DNA of 64,000 bases from Cheilinus undulatus (GCF_018320785.1 NC_054877.1:32820151-32884150), one strand, 5' to 3'. Positions 11,484-28,400 are shown, numbered from the stretch's first letter. The notes: generated from the sequence alone by a model not told the origin. Made by a program: numbers and translations.

Positions 11484-12785
11484 CATTAAGTTCCACATAG
11501 AACCGTCATTTTAAGAGTCAGGCATCAGTTTGGATTAAACCTTTAATTTATTTAAAGAAATCTTCTCAAACCAGATTATTTTTGCACAATGCAAATTTCG
11601 AAAGATTGTGGAGTCCATTATCACAACATGAATCAGTGTTTTTGTTTAACTGTCATGGCTGAGTAACATGAGCACTTGTCAGAGAGTATGACAGAGAGGG
11701 AGGGGAAGACTGAAAGAGGCTGTGTGCGTAAAAAAGAAACAAAGTGTGTGTCAGTATGTATGAACAGAGGGGTTTTGCGGTGTCTCTCTGCAGCAGCCTG
11801 TGACTGATAGTTTGAAATTCAGACTGACTGTGGACCTAGTTGAAGACTGTGTCAATGCTGCTGCTGATGATGTGTGAGTATGGCACATGTGTTTTTAGCC
11901 TAATGCCTCGGCTATCTGCGCTCTGCTTGCAGGTCTCCCACTTGTTGCAGCTGCATCAAACAGAGTCTGTTCCCACAGCGGACACAGATCGATATCCTGC
12001 CGCTTTGCTTTGGTCTGACCTTGAACGAAGCAAAGAAAGAAAATCTTCGCTATGATTTGAGCCTGGCAGATGTCAACAAGGAACACTTTTCCCTCTGTGA
12101 TTTAATTGATCTGATCTTGTATGTGAAATACCTTGCATTTCCTTGAGTGGACATCCTAACTGCGCCTCGTGCATGGTCAGAGAGGGGGGGGTGGGGGTCG
12201 GTGGGGGGGGTTTAATCGTGTAAAACAATCAGGCTGAAGCAGTGTCACTGTAAAGTGAAACCTCGGCTCCCCACCAGCAGGCTGTTGTGCAGAGCGGCCG
12301 CGCGCGTCTCATTAACTGGATCACCTTACAACCAGTCAAACAAAACAGGTCATTATCCATCCCAGACTGCATGGAACCATCAAAAACACAAAGTTTAGTT
12401 CTGAAAGCGATGTAATAATATTCTTACTGTTCCGTTTGGGCTGGCTGATTCTCCAAAAATCAAAGGTTTTATTCAATTATTGTGCGTAAATTTACAGAGT
12501 AAGAATTGTTACACACATTTATTAGCATTTCTGCAGACTGAGAAAATCCAAAATCCAATCTCAGGTTTCATTTATTATGAAATGTGCTTATGCTTTTACA
12601 GCTTTTCCAAGCTTGGTACCAAACTATCCTTAATTATTTAAACACCAGTGTAACCAAATATAAGAAACAGCAGGTTTAGAGAATGGTGATTTCACTTTTC
12701 AATGTAAAACTAATTATATAAACTTTCTGTCAGGTCAAACTAGATTTAAGATGTACTTTACATGCCGTAAGTAAACTGTAAGAAG
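11484..12785. other. Upstream region of gfi1
   Basis: No gene. A G-rich run lies at 12182-12211 and a small CpG-rich patch (NotI-type GCGGCCGC) at 12295-12306. The frame at 11840-12055 has no recognisable product. The 12.2-12.8 kb stretch is plausibly gfi1 promoter or enhancer sequence by position only. Confidence 0.4.
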
Positions 12786-12793
12786 TATAAAAG
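12786..12793 (+). promoter_or_regulatory. Possible TATA box of gfi1
   Basis: TATAAAAG lies 326 bp before the gfi1 start codon. No cap site can be proved from the sequence, and an intron in the 5' UTR cannot be excluded. Confidence 0.3.
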
Positions 12794-13111
12794 AGCCCTG
12801 TTTGTGTTCGTTGATTTAACCTACGTCACAATTGTAAGTTAAGGACATAAAATACGACCTCTCCAATCCCATTTCTTTTTCTTCCGGGACCCTTTATGTA
12901 TAGAGGGGTCATCAGCCTCTGGCCACCTGCCCAGTGACACCTGGTAAACGATACGGCCTCCTTGCGCATGCGTAATAGTCTGCCAAAAATCCCAACGCCG
13001 TCTCGCCTGTCAACCAATAGTGTTCCAATCTGTCCAGAGATAAAGTCCGAGCAGCGGAGAGCAGAGGATTGGAGTGGAAGATTTCAGACCTGAACAGACA
13101 GGATAACAAAC

Positions 13112-15336
<2,225 letters not shown>

Positions 15337-15467
15337 GCAGACTCAGCGTGAAACCCTGCACTTTAACTATCTCTACTGTGTTTTATGCTATTCTATTTAA
15401 TGTCGAATTGCAATTCTTTCTTTTATTGAATTGTATTATTTAGTCTGAGATATTCTGATTTTATGGA

Positions 15468-15473
15468 AATAAA
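15468..15473 (+). terminator. gfi1: Polyadenylation signal of gfi1
   Basis: AATAAA lies 132 bp after the gfi1 stop codon, in an AT-rich 3' UTR. Confidence 0.65.
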
Positions 15474-16308
15474 CGTTATTTATCAAGTATGTTTGAGCTT
15501 CATTGTATGGGTGAAAAATCTCATGAAAGAGGCTGTAACATTACATTTTAAGTTATTTCTGCTATGCATTAGCCCCCTTTTCCTGCAAAAACTCTGCTTT
15601 GTGACAGTTAAACTCTGTTTTTTAATGTAGCCAGATTAAATATCAACTTTTAGAGCTCACTTTTCAATTTATTTTCTTTTGGGAATTTATAAACCTACAT
15701 CTGATTACTTAAAATCATAGAAAAACAGTTCTCAATGTTTACTTTTTTCTTTTTTGCAAAAATTAAATCCCTTAATAGATTAAAACTCTAATGCACGTTT
15801 CGAAAAGCTTAACCCCCAGCATTGTAAAGAACCAGAAGCTGTGCTGAGCTCTGTAGGCCATCAATCACAACCCCTGTCCTGCATGACAGCTCTGAGTTTC
15901 TCTATCTCCACCATTAAAGAGAAAAACGTTTTGTTGCATGCGCCACCTGGTCAAAACCAAATATTTTCAGACTCATGCGCTGTTAACATACCCATATAAC
16001 AAATGCCATTATGGTGCCATAAAGCTCAGTGTGAAGGAAGTCTGAAGAAATAGCATCACTTTTATGACAGCAGCAGCAGCAGCAGCGTGTCCACATGGTG
16101 TTTACACAGAGGGAAAAGCTGGGTGTGATTTATTTGGCCCTGCAGAAGTTAAACATTCAGGGCTCTAAAACTTAAAGGATCTGATTTTGCACACACAGAT
16201 TGTGTTCATGAAGACATGCTGCTGCAAGAGAAACCTGCAGAATCCACTTCTGGATCCTGGATAAGATAAAACACACAAGGACATGAGATTTCTGTTTAAC
16301 TTACTGGT
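15474..16308. other. Short intergenic space between convergent gfi1 and rpap2
   Basis: About 0.8 kb between the two polyadenylation signals. It holds a short CAG run (16067-16086) and nothing else recognised. Confidence 0.5.
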
Positions 16309-16314
16309 TTTATT
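16309..16314 (-). terminator. rpap2: Polyadenylation signal of rpap2
   Basis: TTTATT on the plus strand (AATAAA on the minus strand) lies 93 bp past the rpap2 stop codon. Confidence 0.55.
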
Positions 16315-16406
16315 TGTGGGAAACAAAAATAGTCAGGTTTGTTGAACTCAGTCTGAGATCCTGAGTGTTTGTTGTTTAAATGCCCATTTTTGAATGTTTA
16401 TATGTG

Positions 16407-19400
16407 TCAGTGTGCAGGGGTTTTAAACATTCGGACTAAGTCCAGGAGGTCCTGCTTCTGAAGGCCGAGCTCTTCCATCAGCGTGTTCAGATAGTCAACG
16501 GATGCTGGCTTCTTTAATGCTTCACGCACCACCACAGACACCTCACACAACCTGAAACACAGAAATAGAAAACGTGATGCAGATTTTTGTAATCACATCA
16601 TGATACATTGATACCCTGATTGATTTCTGATCCTAGTACAGCCTGCCTCTGCCTGTTCAGTTGAGGTTTTTGTGCCACTTTACATGCACAGATACATCCG
16701 AAAGTGCTTTGCAAAAAGATTTTAAACCTTTTAAACAGGAAAAAAATCTTGAACATTAAATGACAATGGAAAGCAATCCAACAAAAAATCATAAAAAACA
16801 ACAACAAAAGGATCATGTTAAGAAAAAGTATAATTAAACTGAATTGAAATTAAAATGTTTTGGTTTCTATTTTCAAAAATTCCAAAGAATTTGTCACCTT
16901 AGATCCAGGGAGAGGCTGTTCAGAAGTTACAAAACTACAAGCAGTCTCATCAGAATCCTCAGAGCAGTGAGAGGCAGTGGAAGATATGAGAGTTTGGTTT
17001 GGGATTGTCAGTTAATATAAAAAGGTTTCACCCTCTGGGATGTTTTACTATTTATTGATGTTTTTAACCAAATCATGGTCAAATAATTTGGCTTCTTTGA
17101 CTAAAGAAATTAAAAAAATAAACCCGCTTTAATGTCAAAGTGAAAACATATTCCTACAAAGTAATGGCAATTAAATAAAAATATGTAGTGCTAAATTAGT
17201 GACTGCATAAATCACCCCCAAGTCAATATTTAGTAGATGCACCTTTGGCTGCAATCACAGCACTGAAGTCTGTGTGGATACGTCACTCAGGCTTGCACAT
17301 ATTGACACTACTATTTTTCTCTATTCTTCTTTGCAAAACTTCTCAGGCTCTGTCAGGTTGTATGGGGAGGGGATCCAGTGTGAACATGCCTTTTAAGACC
17401 AGCTGCAAATTCTCTACTAGACTGAGGTCTGTGCTTTGGCTTTTGGCTTTCACTGTATGCTTCCAGTTATTGTCTTGCTGAAAAATAATTTTTCTTCCAA
17501 GCCACAGTTCTCTTGTAGACTGAATAAGACTGTCCTCCAGGAATTTCCTCTATTTTGCTGCATTCATTTTACCCTCAACCTTTACGAGCCTTCCAGGGCC
17601 AGCTGCCGAGAAACATCCCCATAGCATGATGCTGCCACAACTGTGCTTAAAGTTTTGACTGGGGAAGAACCCGGGCAACAGTTGTTGTATGCAGAGTCTC
17701 TCCCATCTCTGCTAAACTCCTCCAGAGTAGTCACAGGTGTCTTGGTGGCCTCTCTCACTAATCTCCTTCTTGCACAGTCACTCAGTTTATGAGGTCGGCC
17801 TGATCTAGGCAGATTTACACATGTGCCATATTCCTTCCACTTCTTGATAATGGATTAAATTGAACTGTGGGGGATGTTGAGTGCCTTGGATTTCTTTTTG
17901 CAGCCATTGACTAACTTGTCTTTTCTCCAAGTTGCTTGGAGTGTTTTTTTGTCTTCATGGTGTAATGGTAGCCAGGAATACTGATTAAGTAGTGACTGGA
18001 CCTTTAAGACATAGGTGTCCTTTTACTACAACCACTTGAGACACATTCACTGCACTCAGGTGATCCCCACTTCACTAGCTGGAGACTACTAGCACCTGTT
18101 GGCTGGAATGAATATCGGTTGGATGAAAATTTATGCAGTCACTTATTTTAAATTACATACTTTTATTTAATTTATATTACTCTGTGGAAATTGATTTTCA
18201 CTTGGCCATTAAAAGTTTTTTTTTTAATCAAAGAAGTCAAATCATATTGACCATAATTGATTTACAAAATCAATAAAGGGGAAAACATCCAAATGTTTTA
18301 CTGAAAAATGTATAAAATGCATGGCATTCAATGACAAACGAAGGATTCAAATCATGTAAGGCCCTGTGGATATAATCTTTAAGGTAGTAAAACAGAGAGT
18401 ACGTACAGTTAAGACCTCTTTTTGTTAAGTGCTATACAATTAAAACTAATTGACTGATTGATGAAGTTAATTTTCTTATTTCTAATTTGGAGACAGTAAC
18501 TTCTACAATTGAGATGTTTTTTCCCTTACAAGTTGAATCATTTCTAATGAAGCTGCATGACTGAGTCATACAGAAAATTTTGACTAAAATACAAATAAAG
18601 TTTTACAAAAATCCCATTAGGGGTTCTAGTTCTGAGTCAGAGCACTAATCTAGATCACCCAGTAAAACTGCTCATGACCTACATCTGAACTTCAGACAGA
18701 GACAAGCATTAAGGTGTTTTGTTTTATATCCATCTGTCTGGGTCATCCTTGTCAACATATCTTTGAAGCCCTTTGAGAGATTTTCTTCAAACTCTGCAAA
18801 AATGTATACTTTGACTCAAGGATGACCTGGTTACATTTAGGAGGTCAAGATCACTGGGTCTCGTGTTCATCCCTTGCTTGTCAGATGTCAAGGAAGCACC
18901 CCACCACAGAAACCACCCCATCCCCTTTGACCCATCTCTGTACTTTCACTGTCTGATAATCGTAAACCTCAAAGAAGCATGTAGCTACCAAATCTCTGGT
19001 CGGATGAAACCAAGATTGAACTGTCTGGCCTCAATTCTAAATGTTATGTCTGAAGGAAACCGCCACTCATCACCTGCCCAGTACCATCCCAAAAGTGAAG
19101 CATGGTGGGGCAGCATCATGCTGTGGGAGTGTTTTTCAGCAGCATGGACTGAGAGAACGGGTAGAGGGAAAGCTGAACGGAGCTGAAGTACAAAGAAATC
19201 AATGAAAACCTGCTCCTCACCGCACAGGACCTCATATTTGGCTGAAGGTTCACTTTTCAAGAAGTCAAATACCCTAAGCACACAGCCCAGACAACACAGG
19301 AGTGGCTCGGGGACAACTCTATGAATGTCCTAGAGAGGCCCAACCAGAGCCCTGACTATCAAACATCTCTGGAGAGACCTGAAAATGGCTGTCCACTGAC

Positions 19401-22400
19401 AGTCCACATTCAACCTGACTGAGCTTGAGAGGATTTGCAACAAAATTCACCCAAAATCAATATTTGGTTTGCCACAGTAGAACAAACTTTAGATGTTAAA
19501 AAACTTACATTTAAAATAGCAAGACCTTGCAAAAATGAATAAGATTTATCCAGAAAACAGACTAGGTACAATGATATAAATGTATCCGAAGATGTGTAAT
19601 AAAATGGCACCTACCCCCTTTAGCTATCCTGGGGGGGGGGGGGCTCTCAATGAACAGCTGTCTTCTAAAATTAATTTTAACCATTGCAATAAAGTATTTT
19701 AAAAAAGAGAGGATTTGCCTGGAAGAATGGCAGAAAATCCACCAGTCCAGGTGTGCAAAGCTTGTTGCATCATATACAAAAAGATTTGAGGCGGTAATCG
19801 TTGCCAAATGTGCTTCAATAAGCACCGAGTAAAGGGTCTAAATACTTTGTCAGTGTGATGTTTCAGTTTTTTTCTTAATAAATCTGCAAAAATGTCTAAA
19901 ATTCTGTTTCACTTTGTCATTATGGGGTATTGAGTGTAGGTTAATGAGAGAAAAAAGTATTTTTTATTCATTAAATTTATTTGATAGGGACAATGCACAT
20001 GACACAGTGCAACTTCAAGTTAAAAGTAACTGATGTTTCACATATAGAGATTATAGATTTTACTAGTTTCCATCTCCTGTCCCTAGTTAGGCTTTTACAG
20101 AATGACAGAAGGTAAAAGGAAAGATATCAGGTTTGCATAGGATTACACAATGAATTGAAATAAAATTAAATGATTGTAGCATCAGGCTGCAACATAACTG
20201 CAACATAGAGGGTCCTTTCTGAGTACACTTTAAATCCATTCATAATTTTTTATTTCAAAAATAAGCCAAGAATCTCCAGAAAACAACTGAAATGTACTGG
20301 TTACCAAAAGAAAATTAGGTCAAATAAAAATGTATGGCTGTTTAAGCTTAGGTCAATCAGTTATTAACATAACATACACTCTAAGCTTTAATCATTGAAA
20401 CTACCAAAAAAAAGCAGAATAAATACAGGTTAATATGGTCAGTTTACTGTGCTGTAGAGGGGTCTTGGTTCAACTTGAAAATCAATGCAGTGTTATAGTT
20501 GCTCTTTGTTTTTGTAAAGAAGGATTTAACAGTTTCTACAATGCATGCATCATTACATTTTATTTACTCTGTTGCTCCCTGATAATGAGTAGTTTCCTGT
20601 TGTCTTCTTGGTATTTCAACTTTGAGAGTTGCAAATCAGATACAGAAAAATGCGTAATGTCTCATTACAGAGGAAAACAAACAGCAAGGAATGTCATCAC
20701 AGTGACCAAAATAGTGATTTGGTCTCTTAATTGCCCAAAAGTAATCCCGTTATCAGAGGAAAAGCAGATGTATCATGAGAAGATCATTTAAATAAGCTAA
20801 AAAAAGCTCTAAGAACAACTGTGTTAAGAGGTTATGAGATCAACACAACAGAAAAAAATAAAATGACTCATTATCATTGAAAAATAAGGGTAAAGAGAGT
20901 GTAAGGATGCAGGTCCACTTTGGGCTTCCAAAGGATCATTTACATGTGTTAGTTGTACATAAATGTGTTATAATCTATTAAATCAGCATTAATACCCTGC
21001 TCTAAGTTCACAGTCTCTGCAACAGTCCAGTCCAGCCCCCCCCCCCCCCCCCCCACCTGTGTGGAGGTGCACTGCTGCTTAATCTCAGGTTCACCTCGGG
21101 GTCTAGTATTGCAGGGGGGGCATGCATTATTCAGCCAGCCTGAACAATAGAGGCCAGCGTAGCTCTGCAGCTGCCGTGCAGCAGACAGATACGACAGCGC
21201 AACAAATTATTCATGATGGAGGAATGGAAGGACGGAGGAGCTTGAAGTTAAATGAAATCATAGAGCAGCAGAGGGACATGTGACTGAGGGAGTAAGTGTT
21301 TCCAGAAGAGGCTGACCATCAAAGACTGATCAAGTAAAAGATAACTGATAAAAGGGACATGATCAAATGTAAAAAAAACATTTTTATGTGCAAAAACAGA
21401 TATTAAAAAACACCTCCAAGTACAAGAAAAGACACCTGAAACAATGACTCCTTTTATATTTTTAAAAACCATGGATCTTTTAATTTAACCAATCTGCTCT
21501 TCTATCCTTTTTATGCTTTTCCAACTTCTATGCTTACAAAAGCTAACTCTAGGAACAACACACAAATTCAAATGTTTTTGTGCTTTTCTCTGGTATGGCA
21601 TGGTAAGGGTGGTAAACCAGTTTCAATACTGCCACCAGTAAAAAATGTATTTTTTTTTTAACATTGTCATCCCCAGTTTAAATATTTGTGTTGAGCGGGG
21701 TGCACACCTGAGACTTAGTGATGCTGATGTAGGCGTAATGTGACAGACAACCGCTCAAGAGTCCAGTCATCACAACGTGTCACTCCACCACCAAAGAGCA
21801 GCCAGATAACCAGCTAAATGTCACCCATTTGTATCCATGTGATTAATGCAAAGCACAATACTAAGGTAAATGGTGTGTTCTCTCCTCCAAGAGTTTCATA
21901 ACTGTAAACAGTGGCGCCACCAGCCGTAATCCTGTATGCACTGTGCATGCATTTTTTTGGCCAGTATACATATCTTTAATGAAAATAAAACCATAAAAAC
22001 AGCTGATGGTAGTTTTATTCACTACAATTTCTCTCCTCTTCCTGTTTTTGAGTTGCACTCTGTGCTGCGTCCTCTCAAAAACATCATGACACATATACAT
22101 TTGAAGCAAGGCATATGATTAGTGCAGCGTAACTTGTAGTGCAAGTGCTGAGCGCTCCTTCAGCTGCTTACGTTGGTCAAAAGCATATCTAAGGACAACG
22201 ATGACAGACAAATATCTGAGTGAACTGGTACGGATGGACATTCATAAGGGTATTGACATACTGTAGACACAGAGGCTGTTCTTCAAGAGTTTGACACAAC
22301 AGGAAGACTGATTATCTTCTTTTAGGTAGGAAAGCTGTTAATTTTTTCCCCACCTTTTCATTGCTTATATTGACGAATAAGCTTGTTATAACTGATGCGA

Positions 22401-25400
22401 TTTCTCTTCTAACTCTAGCTGCTCAAAAAATAATGTTTCCAAATAACTAAATAATTCCCTGCTTAGCTTACTGAATTTTACTTCACACTCCCCTGGAGGC
22501 CCAGCACATTGCTTTCAACATTTAGCAGCTGACTGCTGTTTTAGGGAGCTTTCTGGCTAGTGTGGTTAATTTGAGTTTTGGTGCAGTACTTGCAGCATTA
22601 GTCTCCCTCTCTCTCTCACATATGCCAAATTGTCCTCCTGGTGGTGCCACTGACTGTAATAACAGCAACATGAAGCGAGTGCTTGCTTTGTACAGCATCT
22701 TCGCCGGCCTGTCTGGGGCTTCAATATGAACTGTTCTTAAGACAGTTTGTCTTTAGCCCAGCACCTCAGCAACTCTTATTACAAGGGCTTAACCAGCTGT
22801 TTAAAGGTGTCTTTAAACTGATGAGATGTTGTTTTAGGTCCATGATTCAAAGAAGCAGCCTACAAACAAACCAAACAGCAAAACAAAAGAAAAGTGATGA
22901 AGTTGGTGCTGTGAGAAGCGACAGTATTGCAGAGGAAAAGTCTGTCGGCTTTGAAAATTTGAACTTAATGCAGTTGTGTGTTTTATGTGTAGATGTTTGC
23001 AGTCAAAAGATCTCAGTTGCTTAAAGAGTTATAGATTTGTGTCACCTACTTCACCTTAAGCTGCTAAACACTTATTGTACTTTTTGTCAAGTTGAAGTGT
23101 GCTCACAATGAAAATGGTGATATTGTTACAAACAGGCCAGAGGCCACAGAGAGAGTCATAAATCTGAAACAGTCAAGGATCAGGTGAAAGTTTTCCCAGC
23201 CGGGGCAATTTAAAGTGTTGTTTTTGCTTGGAAGTTTACACAGGAGTTGAGCTGTGTGTAGTTGTGTGTGTGTATGAAGTGTACAAGGCTTTTTATATGT
23301 CTGCATCACGGATCTGGAGGGAGGTAATCAGGTGGAGATAAGACCATGAGGTGTCTCTGTGTACTCAGACGGGAGCAGCACGGAACTGCCCATGAACAGC
23401 TAGCAACACACAAACACACACGTACACCATATGGCATTTAGCAAAAACAATCCCACACAAAATCTTCTCTTTTCAAACGCACCATGATGGCAAAAGTCAG
23501 CTCCAATCACAGGGAAGGTCTTGGTGACGACCCCCCCCCCCATCATAACAAACAGGATAATTGTGAATTAGAACTACTGCCTGATGTCTCCATGCTTCAG
23601 TGTAGCCTAAAATTCTTAGGCAGTGAAAGTACAGTGGTGGAACAAGATGGGCTGGGGTGGTTTGAGTGGAGAAAGTGGAGTTAGCTACGGGCTAGTCACT
23701 CTTAATTTTTTCTTTAGTCCAGTTTTGATATGCTTTACAACACTCCATAATATGCTTGGTATTGGATTTGGTGATGTGAGGCTTGTATGTAGCTGTTCAG
23801 CCATGGAAACCCATTCCATGAAGATCCCACCACATTGTTTTTGTGCTTAGATTTCTCTTCATAACAACTCATTTTGAATCACAAATGTTTGCAAATGGAG
23901 ACTGCATGGCTAGGTGCTTGATTTTAAACACCTGTGGCAAACAGGTCTGATTAAAACACCTAAATTCAATAATCAACAGGTGTGACCAAATTCTTCTGTC
24001 CATATAGTGAATATCCCATGGTGGGATATGTGAATTTATCTGGCATGTAGGGTTAAGTCAGGGTGGATTTTGTGCAAAGTTTGAAAAAAAAAAAAAAAAT
24101 CCCTCAAAGAGCTCTTGGATTATGTGTAGACAGACAACCTGAAAAAACAGTGTCTGTGAAGGCATAAAATGCACACAGCTGTTGTGTTCATTTTATTGAG
24201 AGGGACCTGGAGGACCTCCACTTCATACCAGATCGTTTTGCTTGTTAACCCGAAAACTCACATTTTTTTCGTCTACTTGTATTTCTTTATGTGGCTGACT
24301 TGCCTCTATTAATATGGTGGTGACACATGGAGAAAACAATGAAGAAGACGTTTAGTTTAAGTAACTTCTTGAGCGACTGCCAGTGATTTTCCGACTTCCG
24401 GTGTGAAGTGGAGGTCCTCGGCTGCATCCAGGTACTCTTAATTTCAATGAGTACAAAAATGTAAGCATATCTCTAACAGTAAAGCCAATTCAAGTACCAG
24501 TTTTCATCAATGGATTTTTTTCACTTCATCTCATCTTGTAGATTTAAAAAAACTATTAAAAGAAAAATACAAATTACCCTTGATACATGATCGTTGTTTA
24601 TCAGGCTCCATGCTATTGTCGTGATTTTGAACACGTTTATTACACCATGTGTTTCTCATATCTTGCAGGCCTGACATGTTTATGTGTATGTATTATGTTT
24701 GTTTCCTTGTTCTTTAGTTGCTGTTTAGAAAAATATATTTTTGTTTATATACTCTGGAAAAAATGCACATACATATACCAGTTGTGTCAATGACTGATAC
24801 CTTTGAGGAGCATAACTTGCATAAATAACATTGTTGTCTACTGTTTAATTCTGCTTTATGTTACAATTTGCAAATGAAATGAAAAGAAAAAAAATCACAC
24901 TCTCATATTTTCACATACAGACAGTTGCACACACCCAAACAGTGAAGAACAGTGGGTTTTTGGTTTGCTGACACAGTTTATTTCCTGGGAAACAATGCTC
25001 TTTAATTCCTCTGTAGTTTTTCTTTCTCTCACTCCACTGACTCTTACTGAGCATCATTTTAAAGATGAAGTGCTACAGTCATACACAGACACGCACGTTA
25101 GAAACTTACAGATGGAGGAGCACAACAGCGATGAGGGTCCACATCGGAGTTTTGTGAATGATATTTGTGTTGGTGAACCTGTCAAAGAAAGAAAAACAAA
25201 ACCTCAGACCTTAAGATGAGATTTTCCTTCATTTTACAGTGAGGTCTGAATCATAATCGTCACACTCATGCAAAAGTGAATAATCACCTGATTCTTCTGA
25301 TAAGTATTTGAGGTAAAACAAGTAAGTCAGAGGTCAGAACAGCTTCCATAAACACTTAGGGTAATCGGGCAGTGATGTATGAGTGTGTGACAGCGTTGTG

Positions 25401-28400
25401 TATGTTCTTTAGTTCAATACTTCACACATGCCAGTGAGTGCTCTGACAGAACAAAGACAATTCCTGGAAGCAGAACTGCAGACGTGTTACTCACCACACA
25501 GTGACTGAATAGCAAAGCTACTGGAAACATCCTAACCAGCTAATGAGAACATAAAGGGTTTTAATGTGGCAGGAAATGTACAATTTGGTACAAGTTTGAA
25601 GGATTTTTACATTGAAAGCTACACTGACTGCTACTGAGAAAAAAAGCAATCATTCATGATTCAAGATTCAGATTCAAGGTGTTTACTGTCACTCCAAATG
25701 TGGGTACTGTTATGGATAGCTGAATGTGTCAGGATGTTGGGAAGATTTCCCCACATAACCTGTTCACAACTCGCCCTGTTTGTCAGGGAAAACTTTGTGC
25801 ATCTGCGATGACTGCTCACAGCTGATGGCTGTTTCTAATCAGCTGGTCTGGGAGGCTATACAGGCAGGATGTTTGTTGGTCAGTCCAGTTAATAAAGTCA
25901 AAACCATCAAATGGCTATTCTTCGCTTTGGGGGTTTAAAAAAGGAAATTTGTGTTCGAGTGTTTTTTGTGTGAGTAAGGGGGAAAACATTGATCTTTGAT
26001 TTTCCACGTTACCCCTTATCTTGTTTCTTGGGATGCACGCTGTTAAATGGTTCAATTTGTTCATCAAATTAGCTGGCGGAAGATTCATTCAAATATCCAT
26101 AACGGGAAAACTTTTTGCAGGTTGGTTCTTTGTAATTTGAACAAGACAGATCAATTGATAATGTTATTCTAAGAACACCTGCTATAAAAATGTTTGCTTT
26201 TTAAAAACTGGATGTTATTTATTTCTGTCAGCTCCTCCTGTCTTTAATCCCAGCTTCACCCAGTCAGTCTGAAGTGGGAACATCTTTGTTGGAGTAAAGA
26301 AGCTTCAGAAAAGTCAAGAGCTGAAAAATGTATGGTGCAAAAACAGAGTAAAAAGATGGAAATACTTCAACATCTTTACGATTTAATTGTCCTCAAAGGG
26401 CACAAATACTATGGCAAGACTTGATAAAAACACAGTAAAATATGTCCATTGCATCTATGTTAAAATTTAAGCAAATCTGCCTCTTTTACAGCAGATATTT
26501 CACTTTTAATTGCAGGGAGGAGCAACAACGTTTCCTATTACATTAAAAAAAACAAGTGTCCAGTACAAAGTGGGTAATTTGATTGCAGAAGTTGTTATAA
26601 TGTCTGTCAAATAAAAGTCTGTAGCTGACAAATATTATACATTACGCCTAGGTTTCATTCTGGCCAGCAGGGGGGCCCCAAAGCCCATGAAATCTTCACA
26701 GTGTTGCTGAAGAAGTAAACAAAACTCATTCATTGATTGTAGGTATAAGATTTAAGCAACCTTTGCTGTATTGGAGCAATCTGTTAAGTTTGTTATATCT
26801 CAAGTTCTGCATTAACTGAACTCAAAGGATAAACTCTCAGTTGCCTTTCCCAGGTTCTAACCGAAGAAAATAATAATCTTATTCGGGAATAGATGCATGC
26901 ACTTTAATTAAATTTAAGAACCAAAAAACATGGAGTAGTTAATTACTTACACAATTTACCTCGATATATCGATAGAAGTCGATATATGTCTTATATGATA
27001 AAAATCTTTGAAGGTAACTCAAAAAACAACAAATAGCAGTGCCTGGGTGCACCTTTTTTATTTTAACCACACAGTTGAGCTTCATATCTTTCTCTCAAAC
27101 AGGATGTTTCAACACACTGCAGCAGTGATGCAGCAGAACTTCACTGTGTTTTACAAAAATCAGGTGTAACTATTGACTCTAGAACAATTCTTCCTTCTTA
27201 AAAGCTAGAAATCCTGTTTGTGACACATTTTAGGTTGTTGGAGAGCTAAATTTAAAAATGCAAAACAACATGTGTGTGACCTCCTCTCAGAGGAGACCTG
27301 TGGGGAGGAGGCTGTGTGGGTGTTTGTGTGCAGCACTGACCTAAATGTTCTGACCAGGTTGTTCAGGTCAGTGGAGATGTCACTCATGGTGAGATGCAAC
27401 GGACCAACAATGTTTTTCAGACTGCACAACACAAAGACACAAAAATGAGAGGGAGAATACACAAACTTCAAACCCATTATAATTGATCTGTGTGTTAAAT
27501 AACATACATATAGGCACATCGACCACTTCATCAGGTACAGCTGTTCAGCTGGTCATAACACAAGTTTCTAAGCAGCTGATCACATGGCAGTAATCAACGC
27601 ACGAGCTGATGTTCAAAAAGAGCATCCACTGTGAAAGAAAAGGGATTTTGAACCTGCCATGGTTGTTGGTGTCAGACGGGCTAGTTTCAAATTTCACAAA
27701 CTTATCTGCTTGGATTTTCACACACAACCGTCAGTAGTGTTTACTGAGAACAGTCTGGTAAAGAGGAAATATCCAGATGCTGACAGCCCTTGGGATAAAA
27801 TGTCTTATTGATGGCAGAGGCTAAAGAAGAATGACCAAACTGGTTCAAGCTGACTGAGATACACAGCATCCCTGAACGCACAACAAATCAAACCTTGAAG
27901 CAGACGAGCTGCAGCAGCAGAGGACCACACTGGATGCCACTTCTGTCAGCTAACAACTGGAAACTGAGGCTAAAGGAAACTAGAAAAACCTTGTCTGATC
28001 TGTTGAGTCTTGATTTCTGTTACAACATTTGAATGGTAGGGTTGGAATGGGGTGTAATAAACAGGCTAGACCACCAACATACATGTCAGGTTCATAGTCA
28101 TTTCAGCACCTTTCATTTACATTCTGATGCTCAATTTGAACTTTAGCAGGTTATTTTGACCATGTCTACATGCCAAAATTCACTGGTGGCTGCCCTGTGA
28201 TTGGCTGATTAGAGGTTTATGCTTATGAGCAGTTAAACAGGTCTGGAATTATTTAAATCATCATTAATCATAGACTTTTCTACATTTTAGCAAAATTAAT
28301 CTCCTTTTAGCCACATCTTGAAATTCTACCAATTTTCACTTAAAACTGCTTTTTTGGTTTGATTTGGGTTTTGGTACAACTAACTACGGTCAACAATTTG

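Noticed and set aside
11840-12055. Open frame upstream of gfi1 that could be a 5' exon
   Set aside because: The Gfi1 protein starts with the SNAG motif at 13112, so nothing coding is expected upstream.
20435-20791. A 118-codon open frame in rpap2 intron 11
   Set aside because: No recognisable homology and no promoter or splice evidence.
22683-23024. A 113-codon open frame in rpap2 intron 11
   Set aside because: No domain, no splice context and composition like the surrounding intron; length is within chance for AT-rich DNA.
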